Notes under the pieces: generated by a model
Seen by the model: the letters and a program-made list of their open reading frames with translations, nothing else
Databases searched by the model: none
Told to the model about the DNA's origin: nothing
In this document: piece by piece, positions 1-8,095 of the stretch
Layout of the letters: each line of letters starts with the position of its first letter
How positions within the stretch are numbered: the stretch's first letter is position 1
Position numbers and translations under genes: made by a program
DNA from: Gemmobacter lanyuensis
GTDB taxonomy: Bacteria > Pseudomonadota > Alphaproteobacteria > Rhodobacterales > Rhodobacteraceae
Assembly: GCF_014652355.1 (NCBI RefSeq)
Contig: NZ_BMYQ01000002.1
Location: 186,001-250,000 of the forward strand
Reading direction: 5' to 3'
Length of the DNA: 64,000 nucleotides

Positions 1-1
1 T

Positions 2-214
2 GTCGCGGCGCAGATGGTTTCGGCCGCCACGCGGTTCTTGCCGCTGGGGCAGTCCGAGGCGCAGGCCCTGCTGATGCGGCTGGCACCCCTGATCGCAGAG
101 CTGGCGGAACAGGCGGAGCGCCGGTCGCTGGACGACATTTTCACCTTCACCCCCGGCGCCGATCTGGCCGGCATGCAGCACGAAACGCTGGAGATCAGGA
201 TATTCCGCACATGA
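2..214 (+). CDS. ureF: Urease accessory protein UreF, 3' end only
   Basis: Only the last 70 codons lie in the window; the gene starts upstream. The visible part is the helical C-terminus of UreF, including a segment reading [16 protein letters not shown], which matches the usual UreF ending (xLAGMRHExxxxRLFRS). UreF acts with UreD and UreG as the chaperone complex that loads nickel into apo-urease in the cytoplasm. The stop codon overlaps the ureG start in an ATGA arrangement, which indicates translational coupling. Identification rests on the C-terminal motif plus the adjacent ureG. Confidence 0.78.
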   Translation, partial: VAAQMVSAATRFLPLGQSEAQALLMRLAPLIAELAEQAERRSLDDIFTFTPGADLAGMQHETLEIRIFRT

Positions 215-831
215 ACAGCCCCAACGGCCCCCTGCGCGTCGGGATCGGCGGCCCCGTCGGCGCCGGCAAGACCACACTGACCGAGCAACTCTGCCGCGCC
301 CTGGCCCATCGCTGCTCGATGGCGGTGATCACGAATGACATCTACACGCGCGAGGATGCCGATTACCTGACACGGGCGCAGGTCCTGCCTTCGGAGCGTA
401 TCCGGGGGGTGGAGACCGGCGGCTGCCCCCATACCGCGATCCGCGAGGATGCGAGCATCAACCTCGCCGCGGTGGCCGACCTGCGCGGCCACTTCCCCGA
501 TCTGGACCTGATCCTGATCGAAAGCGGCGGCGACAATCTGGCGGCGACCTTCAGCCCCGAATTGGCCGATCTGTCGATCTATGTCATCGACACCGCCGCG
601 GGGCAGGATATCCCGCGCAAGAAGGGGCCCGGGTTGGCGCGGTCAGACCTTCTGGTGGTCAACAAGACCGACCTTGCCCCCCATGTGGGTGTCGATCTTG
701 ATCTGCTGCAGGCCGATACGCTGGCGGCCCGCGGCAAGCGGCCCTTTGTCATGGCCCGGTTGCGTCAGGCACAAGGCATTGATCGGATTGCGGAGTTTCT
801 GATGGAGGAGGGTGGCCTCCGGCTGCGATAG
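211..831 (+). CDS. ureG: Urease accessory GTPase UreG
   Basis: This 206-residue protein is a SIMIBI-class GTPase that uses GTP hydrolysis to deliver nickel to the urease active site with UreD and UreF. The P-loop GPVGAGKT is at residues 14-21, the nickel-binding CPH motif at 72-74 ([11 protein letters not shown]), and an NKTD guanine-specificity motif lies in the C-terminal third. Length is typical for the family. It overlaps ureF by four bases and appears to be the last gene of the urease cluster, since the next gene is unrelated and preceded by its own putative regulatory repeats. Confidence 0.97.
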   Translation: MNSPNGPLRVGIGGPVGAGKTTLTEQLCRALAHRCSMAVITNDIYTREDADYLTRAQVLPSERIRGVETGGCPHTAIREDASINLAAVADLRGHFPDLDLILIESGGDNLAATFSPELADLSIYVIDTAAGQDIPRKKGPGLARSDLLVVNKTDLAPHVGVDLDLLQADTLAARGKRPFVMARLRQAQGIDRIAEFLMEEGGLRLR

Positions 832-847
832 GCGGCGCAGCACCTAT

Positions 848-922
848 ACTTTAGGGTCATTGACCTAAAGTAACCCTTGCGAACCGAAAGGGGGGTGTCA
901 TGGTTCAGTCGTAAATATACGA
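848..922. promoter_or_regulatory. Two inverted repeats upstream of the 932 gene
   Basis: Between ureG and the next gene are two small palindromes. The first has arms ACTTTAGG (848-855) and CCTAAAGT (864-871) around eight bases, and the inner bases nearly continue the symmetry (GGTCA / TGACC) with one extra G. The second is TCGTA-AATA-TACGA at 909-922, just before the ribosome-binding region. Neither is followed by a T tract, so operators are more likely than terminators. The regulator is unknown. Confidence 0.4.
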
Positions 923-931
923 GGCTGAAAC

Positions 932-1246
932 ATGTTTCTCACCCCCTTTCGGGCTGCCGAACTGACGCTGGAAACCGGCGTCATGATTGCTGAAGCGCAG
1001 GCCGTCATCGCTATGCGGCTTTGGGGGATGGCCGGGTTATGGAACACCGCGCCGGAAGAAAGCCTGCGGATGGTGCAGGAAAAGGCCGAGGCGGCGCTGC
1101 AATCGACCCTTGCAGCCGGACGTGCGGTGATGAACGGCAAGGACAGCACCGCCGTGGCGCTGGCCGCGCTGAAACCGGTGCGCCATCATACCCGCGCCAA
1201 TATGAAGCGGCTCAGCGCGCGCGGGCCTGCGGTCTACAAGGGCTGA
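932..1246 (+). CDS. Small helical protein, possibly phasin-like
   Basis: A 104-residue protein with no membrane segment or signal peptide, predicted to be almost all amphipathic helix: an Ala/Glu-rich core with a Trp pair (RLWGMAGLW) at about residues 30-38 and a basic C-terminal tail rich in Arg, His and Lys. This composition and length recall short phasin-like granule or membrane-surface proteins in this bacterial family, but I cannot assign a domain from motifs alone. A GAGG motif precedes the ATG. It is convergent with the SCP2 gene, with the two stop codons directly adjacent. Confidence 0.7.
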   Translation: MFLTPFRAAELTLETGVMIAEAQAVIAMRLWGMAGLWNTAPEESLRMVQEKAEAALQSTLAAGRAVMNGKDSTAVALAALKPVRHHTRANMKRLSARGPAVYKG

Positions 1247-1528
1247 TCAGCCCAGCAGCTTTGCCAGGCCCATCGCCACGGCTGGATTTCCCGACAGCTT
1301 CAGCTTGCCGGTTGCAAGCGCCATCATCGGGTTCAGCTTGCCCTTCAGCAAGCTTACCAAGTTTTCCGGGCTGAGACGCAGGGTGCAATCGGTTTCGCGA
1401 TCGACGGTGCTTGCAGTGCCTTCGGCCAGCACGATCACGCCTGCCTCACCACAGTCGAACTTCAGGCTTCCGCTGAAGCTGCGGGTTTGCAGGGCTTTGC
1501 GGATATCGGCGGCGATCTCGTCCAGCAT
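1247..1528 (-). CDS. SCP2 sterol-binding domain protein
   Basis: A 93-residue stand-alone SCP2-type domain, a fold that holds lipids or acyl-CoA in a hydrophobic tunnel. The sequence ends with the characteristic stretch in which a small domain protein says LLKGKLNPMMALATGKLKLSGNPAVAMGL, matching the SCP2 signature (GKxxPxxAFMxGKLKIxGD) in spirit. I chose the ATG at 1526-1528, because an upstream in-frame ATG would add 18 residues with no family resemblance, while a GGAGA sequence lies just before the chosen start. The ligand is unknown. It is convergent with the helical protein gene at 932, which may point to a joint lipid-related role, but this is inference. Confidence 0.88.
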   Translation of the reverse strand: MLDEIAADIRKALQTRSFSGSLKFDCGEAGVIVLAEGTASTVDRETDCTLRLSPENLVSLLKGKLNPMMALATGKLKLSGNPAVAMGLAKLLG

Positions 1529-1597
1529 GGGGTTCTCCTCTGTTCGGGGCAGACTGACCAAGCAAAAGCAGCCGCGCAACAAGGCCGTTGCGTCACG

Positions 1598-1628
1598 AAA
1601 AAGGGCCGCATCCCGGATGCGACCCTTT
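1598..1628 (-). terminator. Rho-independent terminator of argG
   Basis: Stem AAAGGG-C-CGCATC with loop CCG and partner GATGCG-A-CCCTTT, with one C/A mismatch. Read on the minus strand it lies just beyond the argG stop codon and ends in a run of five T, the expected form of an intrinsic terminator. Confidence 0.75.
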
Positions 1629-1632
1629 CGAA

Positions 1633-1648
1633 TGTTTCACGTGAAACA
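1633..1648. other. parS: parS centromere site (ParB-binding palindrome)
   Basis: The sequence TGTTTCACGTGAAACA is a perfect 16-bp palindrome identical to the consensus parS element bound by chromosomal ParB. ParB nucleates here, spreads, and recruits ParA and SMC for origin segregation. It sits in the intergenic space between the argG terminator and the argG stop codon (1654), so it does not interrupt a gene. It is the only copy I noticed in the window. Chromosomal parS sites cluster near the replication origin, which fits the ubiE-mutM group at the other end of the window. Confidence 0.88.
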
Positions 1649-1653
1649 AAGGC

Positions 1654-2883
1654 TTACTTCTTGGCGACCCGCGCATTCCGCGTCGCGATCAGTTTGAGAC
1701 GCAGGGCATTCAGGCGGATGAATCCTGCCGCGTCCTTCTGATCATAGGCGCCGGCGTCTTCCTCAAACGTGACGTGCTTTTCGGAATAGAGCGAATGCTC
1801 CGACCAGCGACCCACGCAATGCACCGAACCCTTGTAGAGCTTCAGGCGCACCGTCCCGGTGACGTTTTCCTGGCTCTTGTCGATCAGCGCCTGCAGCATC
1901 TCGCGCTCGGGCGAGAACCAGAAGCCGTTGTAGATCAGTTCGGCATAGCGCGGCATCAGGCTGTCTTTCAGGTGGCCTGCGCCAGCGTCCAGCGTGATCT
2001 GCTCGATGCCACGATGCGCTTCCAGCAGCACGGTGCCGCCGGGGGTTTCGTAAATCCCGCGCGATTTCATGCCGACAAAGCGGTTTTCCACGAAATCGAG
2101 ACGGCCGATCCCATGCTTGCCGCCCAGTTCGTTCAGGCGGGTCAGGATCGTTGCGGGCGACAGCGCCTCACCATTGATGGCGACGGCATCGCCCTTTTCA
2201 AAGGTGATCTCGATGTATTCCGGGGTATCGGGCGCCTCTTCTGGCGAAACGGTGCGCTGATAGACGTAATCGGGCGCTTCCTCGGCCGGGTTTTCTAGCG
2301 CCTTGCCTTCCGACGAGGTGTGCAGCAGGTTCGCGTCCACGCTGAACGGGGCCTCCCCGCGCTTGTCCTTGGCGATTGGAATCTGGTTCGCCTCGGCGAA
2401 TTCGATCAGCTTGGTGCGCGAGGTCAGATCCCATTCCCGCCAAGGCGCGATCACCTTGATCGAGGGGTCAAGCGCATAAGCGCTCAGCTCGAACCGGACC
2501 TGATCGTTGCCCTTGCCGGTCGCGCCATGGGCCACGGCATCGGCGCCGTGCTGATGCGCGATATCGACCAAATGCTTGGAAATCAGTGGCCGCGCGATCG
2601 AGGTGCCCAGCAGATAGAGCCCTTCATAGACCGCATTGGCGCGGAACATCGGGAAGACGAAGTCGCGCACGAATTCTTCGCGCACATCGACGATATGGAT
2701 GTTCTCGGGCTTGATGCCCAGAAGCTCGGCCTTGGCACGGGCGGGTTCAAGTTCTTCGCCTTGGCCCAGGTCGGCGGTGAAGGTGATGACCTCGCAGCCG
2801 TATTCGGTCTGGAGCCATTTCAGGATGATCGAGGTATCAAGGCCGCCAGAATAGGCGAGCACGACTTTCTTCGGCTTCGACAT
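1654..2883 (-). CDS. argG: Argininosuccinate synthase
   Basis: A 409-residue enzyme that joins citrulline and aspartate using ATP, the penultimate step of arginine synthesis. The N-terminal PP-loop motif AYSGGLDTS is at residues 10-18, and the conserved [13 protein letters not shown] segment follows mid-protein. The start at 2881-2883 gives [14 protein letters not shown], the usual beginning; the reading frame stays open upstream, but that extension is not conserved. The gene stands alone, with a clear terminator after it. Length matches the family (about 400-410). Confidence 0.98.
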   Translation of the reverse strand: MSKPKKVVLAYSGGLDTSIILKWLQTEYGCEVITFTADLGQGEELEPARAKAELLGIKPENIHIVDVREEFVRDFVFPMFRANAVYEGLYLLGTSIARPLISKHLVDIAHQHGADAVAHGATGKGNDQVRFELSAYALDPSIKVIAPWREWDLTSRTKLIEFAEANQIPIAKDKRGEAPFSVDANLLHTSSEGKALENPAEEAPDYVYQRTVSPEEAPDTPEYIEITFEKGDAVAINGEALSPATILTRLNELGGKHGIGRLDFVENRFVGMKSRGIYETPGGTVLLEAHRGIEQITLDAGAGHLKDSLMPRYAELIYNGFWFSPEREMLQALIDKSQENVTGTVRLKLYKGSVHCVGRWSEHSLYSEKHVTFEEDAGAYDQKDAAGFIRLNALRLKLIATRNARVAKK

Positions 2884-2951
2884 GGGGTGCTCCAATCGGT
2901 TTCGCCCGCGATTAAAGGGAAATTGTCGCGCGCGCAAGCATGCCGCCGTGG

Positions 2952-2980
2952 TTGACAGTCGCGCAGCGCTCTGACTTCTG
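2952..2980 (+). promoter_or_regulatory. Possible sigma-70 promoter for the 3007 gene
   Basis: A TTGACA hexamer at 2952-2957 lies 50 bases before the chosen start at 3007. The expected -10 position about 17 bases on (CTTCTG) matches poorly, so only the -35 element is convincing. A similar TTGACA at 3758-3763 precedes the second paralogue. Confidence 0.3.
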
Positions 2981-3006
2981 TGCTGGCATTGATTGAGGGG
3001 GCCGAC

Positions 3007-3756
3007 ATGAAGGCGTGGCAGATTTTCGTGCATTCGATCCGGCAGGTTTTCGGCAATCTGCCCGAGGCGCTGCAGATTTCCGGTCTGATCTATTTGGCCC
3101 AGATGGCAGCATCCATCGCTATGGGCGCGGCCCCGAACCTGATGGGCACCCCAGAGGCCGACCCGACCCCGGGGGCGGCGCTTGCCATCTTCGTCTCGGC
3201 ACTGATCTTTCTGCTTTCGACCCTCTGGATTGCCGTGGCCTGGCACCGCTTCGTGCTGACGGGAGAGCGCCCGGCAGGCTATGTGCCCGCGCTGCAAGGT
3301 GGGCGCGTGATGCGGTATGCGGGCCGGTCCATCCTGATCGCGCTGGTCGTCATTGCCATGGCGGGCGTTCTGGCGATTGCGTTTGGCGGCCTTTACTACG
3401 CGCTGGTGGCCTCACCCGAGGTGGCAAGTCTGCTCACCGTGCTGAGCGTCATGGTCCCCATCCTGACGGTGCTATACCGCCTCAGCGCCGTTCTGCCCGG
3501 CGTTGCGCTGGACCGGGCGGTGGGTTTTGCCGACGGCTGGGTTGCCACCACAGGGGAATCCGGAACGATTCTGACCCTCGCCTTTCTTTCTGGCGTGGCG
3601 AGCATCGTGATGGGCATTCCGCTGAGCCTGCTCGCCCCCGGGTCCCTCGCCGCCCTCTTGTGGGAGGTGGTCGCAGGCTGGATTCAGGTCATGGTCAGCG
3701 CCTCGATCCTGACCACGCTTTACGGGCATTATATCGAAAAGCGCCCGCTTGTCTGA
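3007..3756 (+). CDS. Multi-pass membrane protein, tandem paralogue 1
   Basis: A 249-residue integral membrane protein with about six hydrophobic segments and no recognised catalytic motif. It begins [18 protein letters not shown] and ends [15 protein letters not shown]; the adjacent gene at 3814 begins and ends almost the same way, and both share an internal WHRFVL motif and an RLSA-LPG segment. They are therefore a tandem duplication. I placed the start at 3007 because GAGGGGG precedes it at good spacing and because the paralogue starts at the same point. Function is unknown; such proteins are often annotated only as hypothetical membrane proteins. Confidence 0.82.
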   Translation: MKAWQIFVHSIRQVFGNLPEALQISGLIYLAQMAASIAMGAAPNLMGTPEADPTPGAALAIFVSALIFLLSTLWIAVAWHRFVLTGERPAGYVPALQGGRVMRYAGRSILIALVVIAMAGVLAIAFGGLYYALVASPEVASLLTVLSVMVPILTVLYRLSAVLPGVALDRAVGFADGWVATTGESGTILTLAFLSGVASIVMGIPLSLLAPGSLAALLWEVVAGWIQVMVSASILTTLYGHYIEKRPLV

Positions 3757-3813
3757 ATTGACACCCGCCTGCGCGCCCCCCACCTTCGCCCGGTGATGTC
3801 ATCGGAGGTGGGT

Positions 3814-4551
3814 GTGAAAGGCTGGCTTATTTTCAAACATGCGCTGCGGCAGGTGACGGGCAACCTTGGGCCTGCACTGCGTGTGTCGCTGCTGCCATTT
3901 GTCGGGATGATCCTTCTCTCGGCCGTGGTGGTTCTGGCCCTGATGGCCATCGCCTATAGCGGAACCGAGCCGACCGCCCTGGCCGTCTTTGCCGCGGTCA
4001 TCGCGGTGCTGGCCTATATGCTGATGCTGGGCACCATTGCGGTGAACTGGCACCGCTTCGTCCTGTTGAATGAACCGATCGGCTGGCTGCCCAGTCTGCG
4101 GTTTAACCGGATCGGCGCGTATCTCTGGCGTTATGTGCTGGTTTTTCTTCTCTGCGCACTGGCCGGGGTGGGGCTGGCGATCCCGGCGGGGCTGCTGTCT
4201 TCGGCCGGGTCGGCCCTGGCGATCGGGCTTTTTGTCGTCCTGATGGTGGTGATCCTGATGCCGCTGTTCCTGCGCCTTTCGGCGAGCCTGCCGGGCGCGG
4301 CGGTGGACGGGGGGCAGGGCATTCAGGCCAGCTGGGCCGCCACTGCGGGCGAGACGGTGACCTTCCTGGCGTTGAGCCTGATTTTCTTGGTCTTTCTGTT
4401 GCTCACCGGGATTGCTGCCCAGGTGGTGGGGATGATCCCGGTGCTCGGCCTTTTGGCGCAAATCGCGTTCAACTGGTTCTCCACCATGCTTGGCCTTTCC
4501 GTTCTGACCACAATCTATGGTCATTATGTCGAGAAGCGTCCGCTTCTCTGA
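3814..4551 (+). CDS. Multi-pass membrane protein, tandem paralogue 2
   Basis: A 245-residue integral membrane protein paralogous to the product of the upstream gene, sharing the start (MKGWLIFKHALRQVTGNL), the WHRFVL motif near residue 80, the RLSASLPG segment and the ending LTTIYGHYVEKRPLL. About six transmembrane segments are visible. I chose the GTG at 3814, directly after GGAGGTGG and aligned with the paralogue's start, over an ATG 21 bases upstream. The gap to the first copy is 57 bases, so the two are probably cotranscribed. No function can be assigned; the paired arrangement suggests a heteromeric or redundant membrane complex. Confidence 0.82.
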   Translation: MKGWLIFKHALRQVTGNLGPALRVSLLPFVGMILLSAVVVLALMAIAYSGTEPTALAVFAAVIAVLAYMLMLGTIAVNWHRFVLLNEPIGWLPSLRFNRIGAYLWRYVLVFLLCALAGVGLAIPAGLLSSAGSALAIGLFVVLMVVILMPLFLRLSASLPGAAVDGGQGIQASWAATAGETVTFLALSLIFLVFLLLTGIAAQVVGMIPVLGLLAQIAFNWFSTMLGLSVLTTIYGHYVEKRPLL

Positions 4552-4588
4552 TCTTGCCAATGGCGCGGGGCGGGGGTCTAATCCGTGC

Positions 4589-5836
4589 ATGACCGATTTT
4601 GCCCGCGCCGCCCGCCAGACCACAGATGCCCTGCGCGATCTGTTTGAACCCACGCCGCTTCAGCGCAATGATCACCTGTCGCTGCGCTACGGGGCCGATA
4701 TCTGGCTCAAGCGCGAGGATCTGACCCCCGTCCGCAGCTACAAGTTGCGCGGGGCGTTCAACGCCATGCGCAAGGTGCGCGCCACCCATCCGACCCAGCA
4801 GCATTTCGTCTGCGCCAGCGCGGGAAATCACGCGCAGGGTGTGGCCTATGCCTGCCGTCATTTCGGCGTCCGCGGCACGATCTTCATGCCCGTCACCACG
4901 CCACAGCAGAAGATCGACAAGACCCGCACCTTCGGCGGCAGCGCCATTGAGATCGTGCTGACCGGCGATTATTTCGACCAGACGCTTGCGGCCTCGCAGG
5001 CCTATTGCCGCAATCATCAGGCGCATTTCCTGTCGCCCTTCGATGATGCGGATGTGATTGAGGGTCAGGCCAGTGTCGGGGTCGAACTTTTGGACCAACT
5101 TGGCGCCGCACCGGATTTGGTGATCTTGCCGGTCGGGGGCGGGGGGCTGTCTTCCGGGGTGACGCGCTATCTGCGCGAGGTCGCGCCGACCGTCGATTAC
5201 CGCTTTGTCGAGCCGCTGGGGGGCGCAAGCCTGACGGCAGCGCTGCACGCGGGCGCGCCCGTGACCCTGCCGCGCGTCAACAGCTTTGTTGACGGTGCCG
5301 CGGTGGCGCGGTTGGGCGAACAGACCTTTGCCTGCCTCAGCTGGGCCGATCCTGCGCAGGTTCTGCTGGCCCCAGAAGATCGAATCTGCATCACCATGCT
5401 CGAAATGCTGAATATTGAGGGCATCGTGCTGGAACCCGCCGGGGCGCTGTCCGTCGATGTTCTGCCGGTGCTGGCTGACCAGATTCGCGGCAAGACCGTG
5501 GTCTGCGTCACTTCGGGGGGCAATTTCGATTTCGAACGCCTGCCCGAAGTGAAAGAGCGGGCGCAGCGCTATTCGGGCCTCAAGAAGTATTTCATCCTGC
5601 GTATGCCCCAACGCCCGGGCGCGCTGCGGGAATTCCTGATGATGCTGGGCCCCGATGACGATATCGCGCGGTTTGAATACCTCAAGAAATCGGCGCGGAA
5701 CTTCGGCTCGGTGCTGATCGGGATCGAGACGCGCAAGGCCTCGAACTTTGCCGAATTCACCGGGCGGATGGATGCCGCCGGGTTCGCATATCGAGACATC
5801 ACCGGGGATGAGGCGCTGGCCGAATTCCTGATCTGA
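4589..5836 (+). CDS. ilvA: Threonine ammonia-lyase (threonine dehydratase)
   Basis: A 415-residue PLP enzyme converting threonine to 2-oxobutanoate, the first step of isoleucine synthesis. The PLP lysine is K52 in VRSYKLRGAFN, the phosphate-binding loop GGGGLSSG lies near residue 190, and a C-terminal ACT-like regulatory region begins near residue 335 with KKYFILRMPQRPGALREF. This is the short form with one regulatory domain. The chosen ATG gives MTDFARAAR; an upstream in-frame ATG would overlap the preceding gene and add unconserved residues. It stands on the same strand as the membrane pair, 37 bases downstream, and may share their transcript. Confidence 0.93.
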   Translation: MTDFARAARQTTDALRDLFEPTPLQRNDHLSLRYGADIWLKREDLTPVRSYKLRGAFNAMRKVRATHPTQQHFVCASAGNHAQGVAYACRHFGVRGTIFMPVTTPQQKIDKTRTFGGSAIEIVLTGDYFDQTLAASQAYCRNHQAHFLSPFDDADVIEGQASVGVELLDQLGAAPDLVILPVGGGGLSSGVTRYLREVAPTVDYRFVEPLGGASLTAALHAGAPVTLPRVNSFVDGAAVARLGEQTFACLSWADPAQVLLAPEDRICITMLEMLNIEGIVLEPAGALSVDVLPVLADQIRGKTVVCVTSGGNFDFERLPEVKERAQRYSGLKKYFILRMPQRPGALREFLMMLGPDDDIARFEYLKKSARNFGSVLIGIETRKASNFAEFTGRMDAAGFAYRDITGDEALAEFLI

Positions 5837-6169
5837 TCACGCGGCCGGGCGGTTGGCCTGACCCGCCCGCAGCGCGGTCTTCGACTCCTCATACAGGTGG
5901 CGCAGCAGGGGCAGGTTGATCCGCCCTGCGCCCCCAGAATCGCAGAGCCGCTCTCCCTCCTGGCACAGTTGTGCAAGTGCCCGCAGGCCAAGGTTGAGCG
6001 CACTTCCCTTCAGGAAATGCAGGTCGCGGCCCAGCTGTTGTGGCGCTGCGTCGGTTGACAGGCGGGCCATCACCTCATCGGTTTCTTCCAGAAACAGGGT
6101 GATGACTTCACACAGGCCGTCTTGCCCCACCTCCTCTTCAAGCTCTGCAACGCGTTGCCAGTCAATCAT
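5837..6169 (-). CDS. Histidine phosphotransfer (Hpt) domain protein
   Basis: A 110-residue single-domain phosphotransfer protein. The motif HFLKGSALNLG carries the phosphorylatable histidine H51 and matches the HxxKGxxxxxG signature; the rest is the expected four-helix bundle pattern. I chose the ATG at 6167-6169, preceded by AGGGA on the minus strand. It is divergent from the receiver/SpoIIE-phosphatase gene at 6300, with 130 bases between, and convergent with ilvA with no spacer between stop codons. The likely role is passing phosphate to that receiver in a phosphorelay; the upstream kinase is not in the window. Confidence 0.93.
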   Translation of the reverse strand: MIDWQRVAELEEEVGQDGLCEVITLFLEETDEVMARLSTDAAPQQLGRDLHFLKGSALNLGLRALAQLCQEGERLCDSGGAGRINLPLLRHLYEESKTALRAGQANRPAA

Positions 6170-6299
6170 CGACGGTCCCTTCCTGTTCGCCCTCACAATC
6201 CTGAATGCCGCTGCTTGCCATTCTGTTAATCCGCGCCCGCCAGACCCTGAAAATTTGAACATTCACCCTCTCTTAAAGTCCTGCGGCGAAACCTGACCC

Positions 6300-7589
6300 A
6301 TGTCCTCGGTGCGGAGAAGTTTGGTGAAGCAGGTGAGTCGCCCCCTGTCCTTGGTATCGCGCAGCCCCGATCTGTCGCGGCGGGTGCTGGTGGTTGATGA
6401 CAGCCGCGCCCAGCGTAAAATCCTTTGTCTTTTGTTGCAGCGCTGGGGCTATCAGGTGACGGAAGCCGCCTCGGGCGAAGAGGCGCTGCGCCTGTGTGAG
6501 GCACAGACCTTCGACATCATCCTGTCGGACTGGGTCATGCCGGGCCTGTCAGGCCTGGATTTCTGCAAATCTTTCCGGGCCTTGCCGCGTGATGGATATG
6601 GGTATTTCATCCTGCTCACCTCAAAATCCGAAAAGACGGAAATTGCCGATGGTCTGGACGGCGGCGCCGATGATTTTCTAATCAAACCCGTTAGCCCTGA
6701 CGAATTGCACGCCCGTCTGCGCGCGGGAGAGCGTTTGTTGGGCATGCAGCGCGAGCTCATCGACAAGAACCGCCTCATCGGTGCCACGCTGGATGAACTG
6801 CAAAAGTTGTATGATTCGCTGGACCGCGACCTTATCGAGGCGCGTAAGCTGCAACAGACCCTGGTTCGCGAACGCCACCGCGACTTCGGGCGGGGCACCG
6901 CGTCGATCCTGCTGCGGCCCTCGGGGCATGTGGGGGGGGATCTGGCCGGTTTTTTCGACATCAGCGTCCGGCGTCGGATTGCGCTTTATTCCGTGGATGT
7001 GTCCGGGCATGGCGTCGCTTCGGCCATGATGACCGCGCGCTTGGCCGGGATGCTTTCAAGCGCAGCCCCCGATCAGAACATTGCGCTGGCTGGCGGGGTC
7101 GACGGGAACCGCGGCGCCTGGCCGCCCGAAATGGTAGCTTGGCGCTTCAACCGCATGATGCTGGATGACATGCAGGTCGATCAGTATTTTACCATGGCCT
7201 ATGCAGAAATTGACCTGCACACCGGGAAGGTGATGCTGGTTCAGGCCGGGCATCCCCATCCCTTGCTGATCCGCGCCAATGGGGGGGTAGAGCTTTTGGG
7301 AAACGGTGGCATGCCCATCGGCCTGCTGCCCAATGTCGGGTTTGAACGGATTGAGGCGCAGCTCTTGCCCGGTGATCGTCTGTTCCTGGTGTCGGATGGC
7401 GTGACGGAATGTCCTGATCCGCAAGGGGTGGAACTGGGAGTCGAAGGCTTGACCCAGTTCCTGCTGGATCATGCAACCCTGGATGCGCCTGGGCTTCTGG
7501 ATGCGCTGGTCTGGTCGTTGAACGCCTATGCCGGGGACGCGGACTTTCCGGATGATGTTTCGGGTGTCCTGTTCCACTACCGTGGATGA
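6300..7589 (+). CDS. Response regulator with SpoIIE/PP2C-type phosphatase output
   Basis: A 429-residue cytoplasmic two-component regulator. Residues about 28-145 form a receiver domain with acidic pocket D33/D34, phospho-acceptor D77 (FDIILSDWVMPG), T107 and K129. A short coiled-coil linker (about 150-190) leads to a PP2C-like SpoIIE/RsbU phosphatase domain (about 195-428) with the metal-binding motifs GGDLAGFF, VDVSGHGVASAM and SDGVTE. Such proteins dephosphorylate an anti-sigma-factor antagonist in partner-switching general stress or biofilm control. The divergent Hpt gene is its probable phosphate donor. No antagonist or anti-sigma gene is nearby. Confidence 0.95.
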   Translation: MSSVRRSLVKQVSRPLSLVSRSPDLSRRVLVVDDSRAQRKILCLLLQRWGYQVTEAASGEEALRLCEAQTFDIILSDWVMPGLSGLDFCKSFRALPRDGYGYFILLTSKSEKTEIADGLDGGADDFLIKPVSPDELHARLRAGERLLGMQRELIDKNRLIGATLDELQKLYDSLDRDLIEARKLQQTLVRERHRDFGRGTASILLRPSGHVGGDLAGFFDISVRRRIALYSVDVSGHGVASAMMTARLAGMLSSAAPDQNIALAGGVDGNRGAWPPEMVAWRFNRMMLDDMQVDQYFTMAYAEIDLHTGKVMLVQAGHPHPLLIRANGGVELLGNGGMPIGLLPNVGFERIEAQLLPGDRLFLVSDGVTECPDPQGVELGVEGLTQFLLDHATLDAPGLLDALVWSLNAYAGDADFPDDVSGVLFHYRG

Positions 7590-8023
7590 CGCATCGCCTG
7601 TGCCAGAAACGCCCGGTCCCCGGCATTGCCCAAAAGCGTCAGCGCCTCTGCCGCAGGCAGCCACACCGCGCTATGACCTGCTTCAGTTGGCGGTCCGATC
7701 GGGCGCACCGGCCGGGCCAGATAGATGCTGCACAACTTTTCTGCCCAAAGGTCATAATCGGGCATGTAACAGAACCGTCGAAACGCCCCGAGACGCCGTT
7801 CGATGCGGATGGTCCAGCCGGTTTCCTCCATCACCTCGCGGTGCAGGGCAGCGATCGGGTGTTCGCCCGCGTCAATCCCGCCCCCCGGAAGTTGAAACTC
7901 AGGCTTTGGGTTTTGCTGAAACGTGGTCAGGATGTGATCCCCGTCCCGCAGCACGGCATAGACACCCGGCCGCCGCCGATAGTGTTGCCCGGGCTTCACT
8001 GCTTCGCCATATCGCCTGATCAT
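7577..8023 (-). CDS. NUDIX hydrolase
   Basis: A 148-residue Nudix hydrolase. The Nudix box runs GGGIDAGEHPIAALHREVMEETG near residues 50-73, with all catalytic Glu residues. The protein begins MIRRYGEAVKPGQHYRRRPGVYAVL, a start I take at 8021-8023. Substrate is unknown; the family hydrolyses nucleoside diphosphates linked to another moiety, and this subgroup with an N-terminal YxxRxGxYA is often annotated as ADP-ribose or (d)NTP type without proof. The 3' end overlaps the end of the SpoIIE-phosphatase gene by 13 bases in a tail-to-tail arrangement. Confidence 0.93.
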   Translation of the reverse strand: MIRRYGEAVKPGQHYRRRPGVYAVLRDGDHILTTFQQNPKPEFQLPGGGIDAGEHPIAALHREVMEETGWTIRIERRLGAFRRFCYMPDYDLWAEKLCSIYLARPVRPIGPPTEAGHSAVWLPAAEALTLLGNAGDRAFLAQAMRHPR

Positions 8024-8095
8024 CTCTTGGGCCTCGAACTTGCCGCGCCTATATGATCGCGGTATGCCAAGACTGGCTCGTTCAGGAAACCCCCC

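Noticed and set aside
1240-1253. Perfect 14-bp palindrome GGGCTGATCAGCCC across two stop codons
   Set aside because: It has no loop bases and no T tract; the symmetry arises from two convergent TGA stops placed back to back, so I do not call a terminator.
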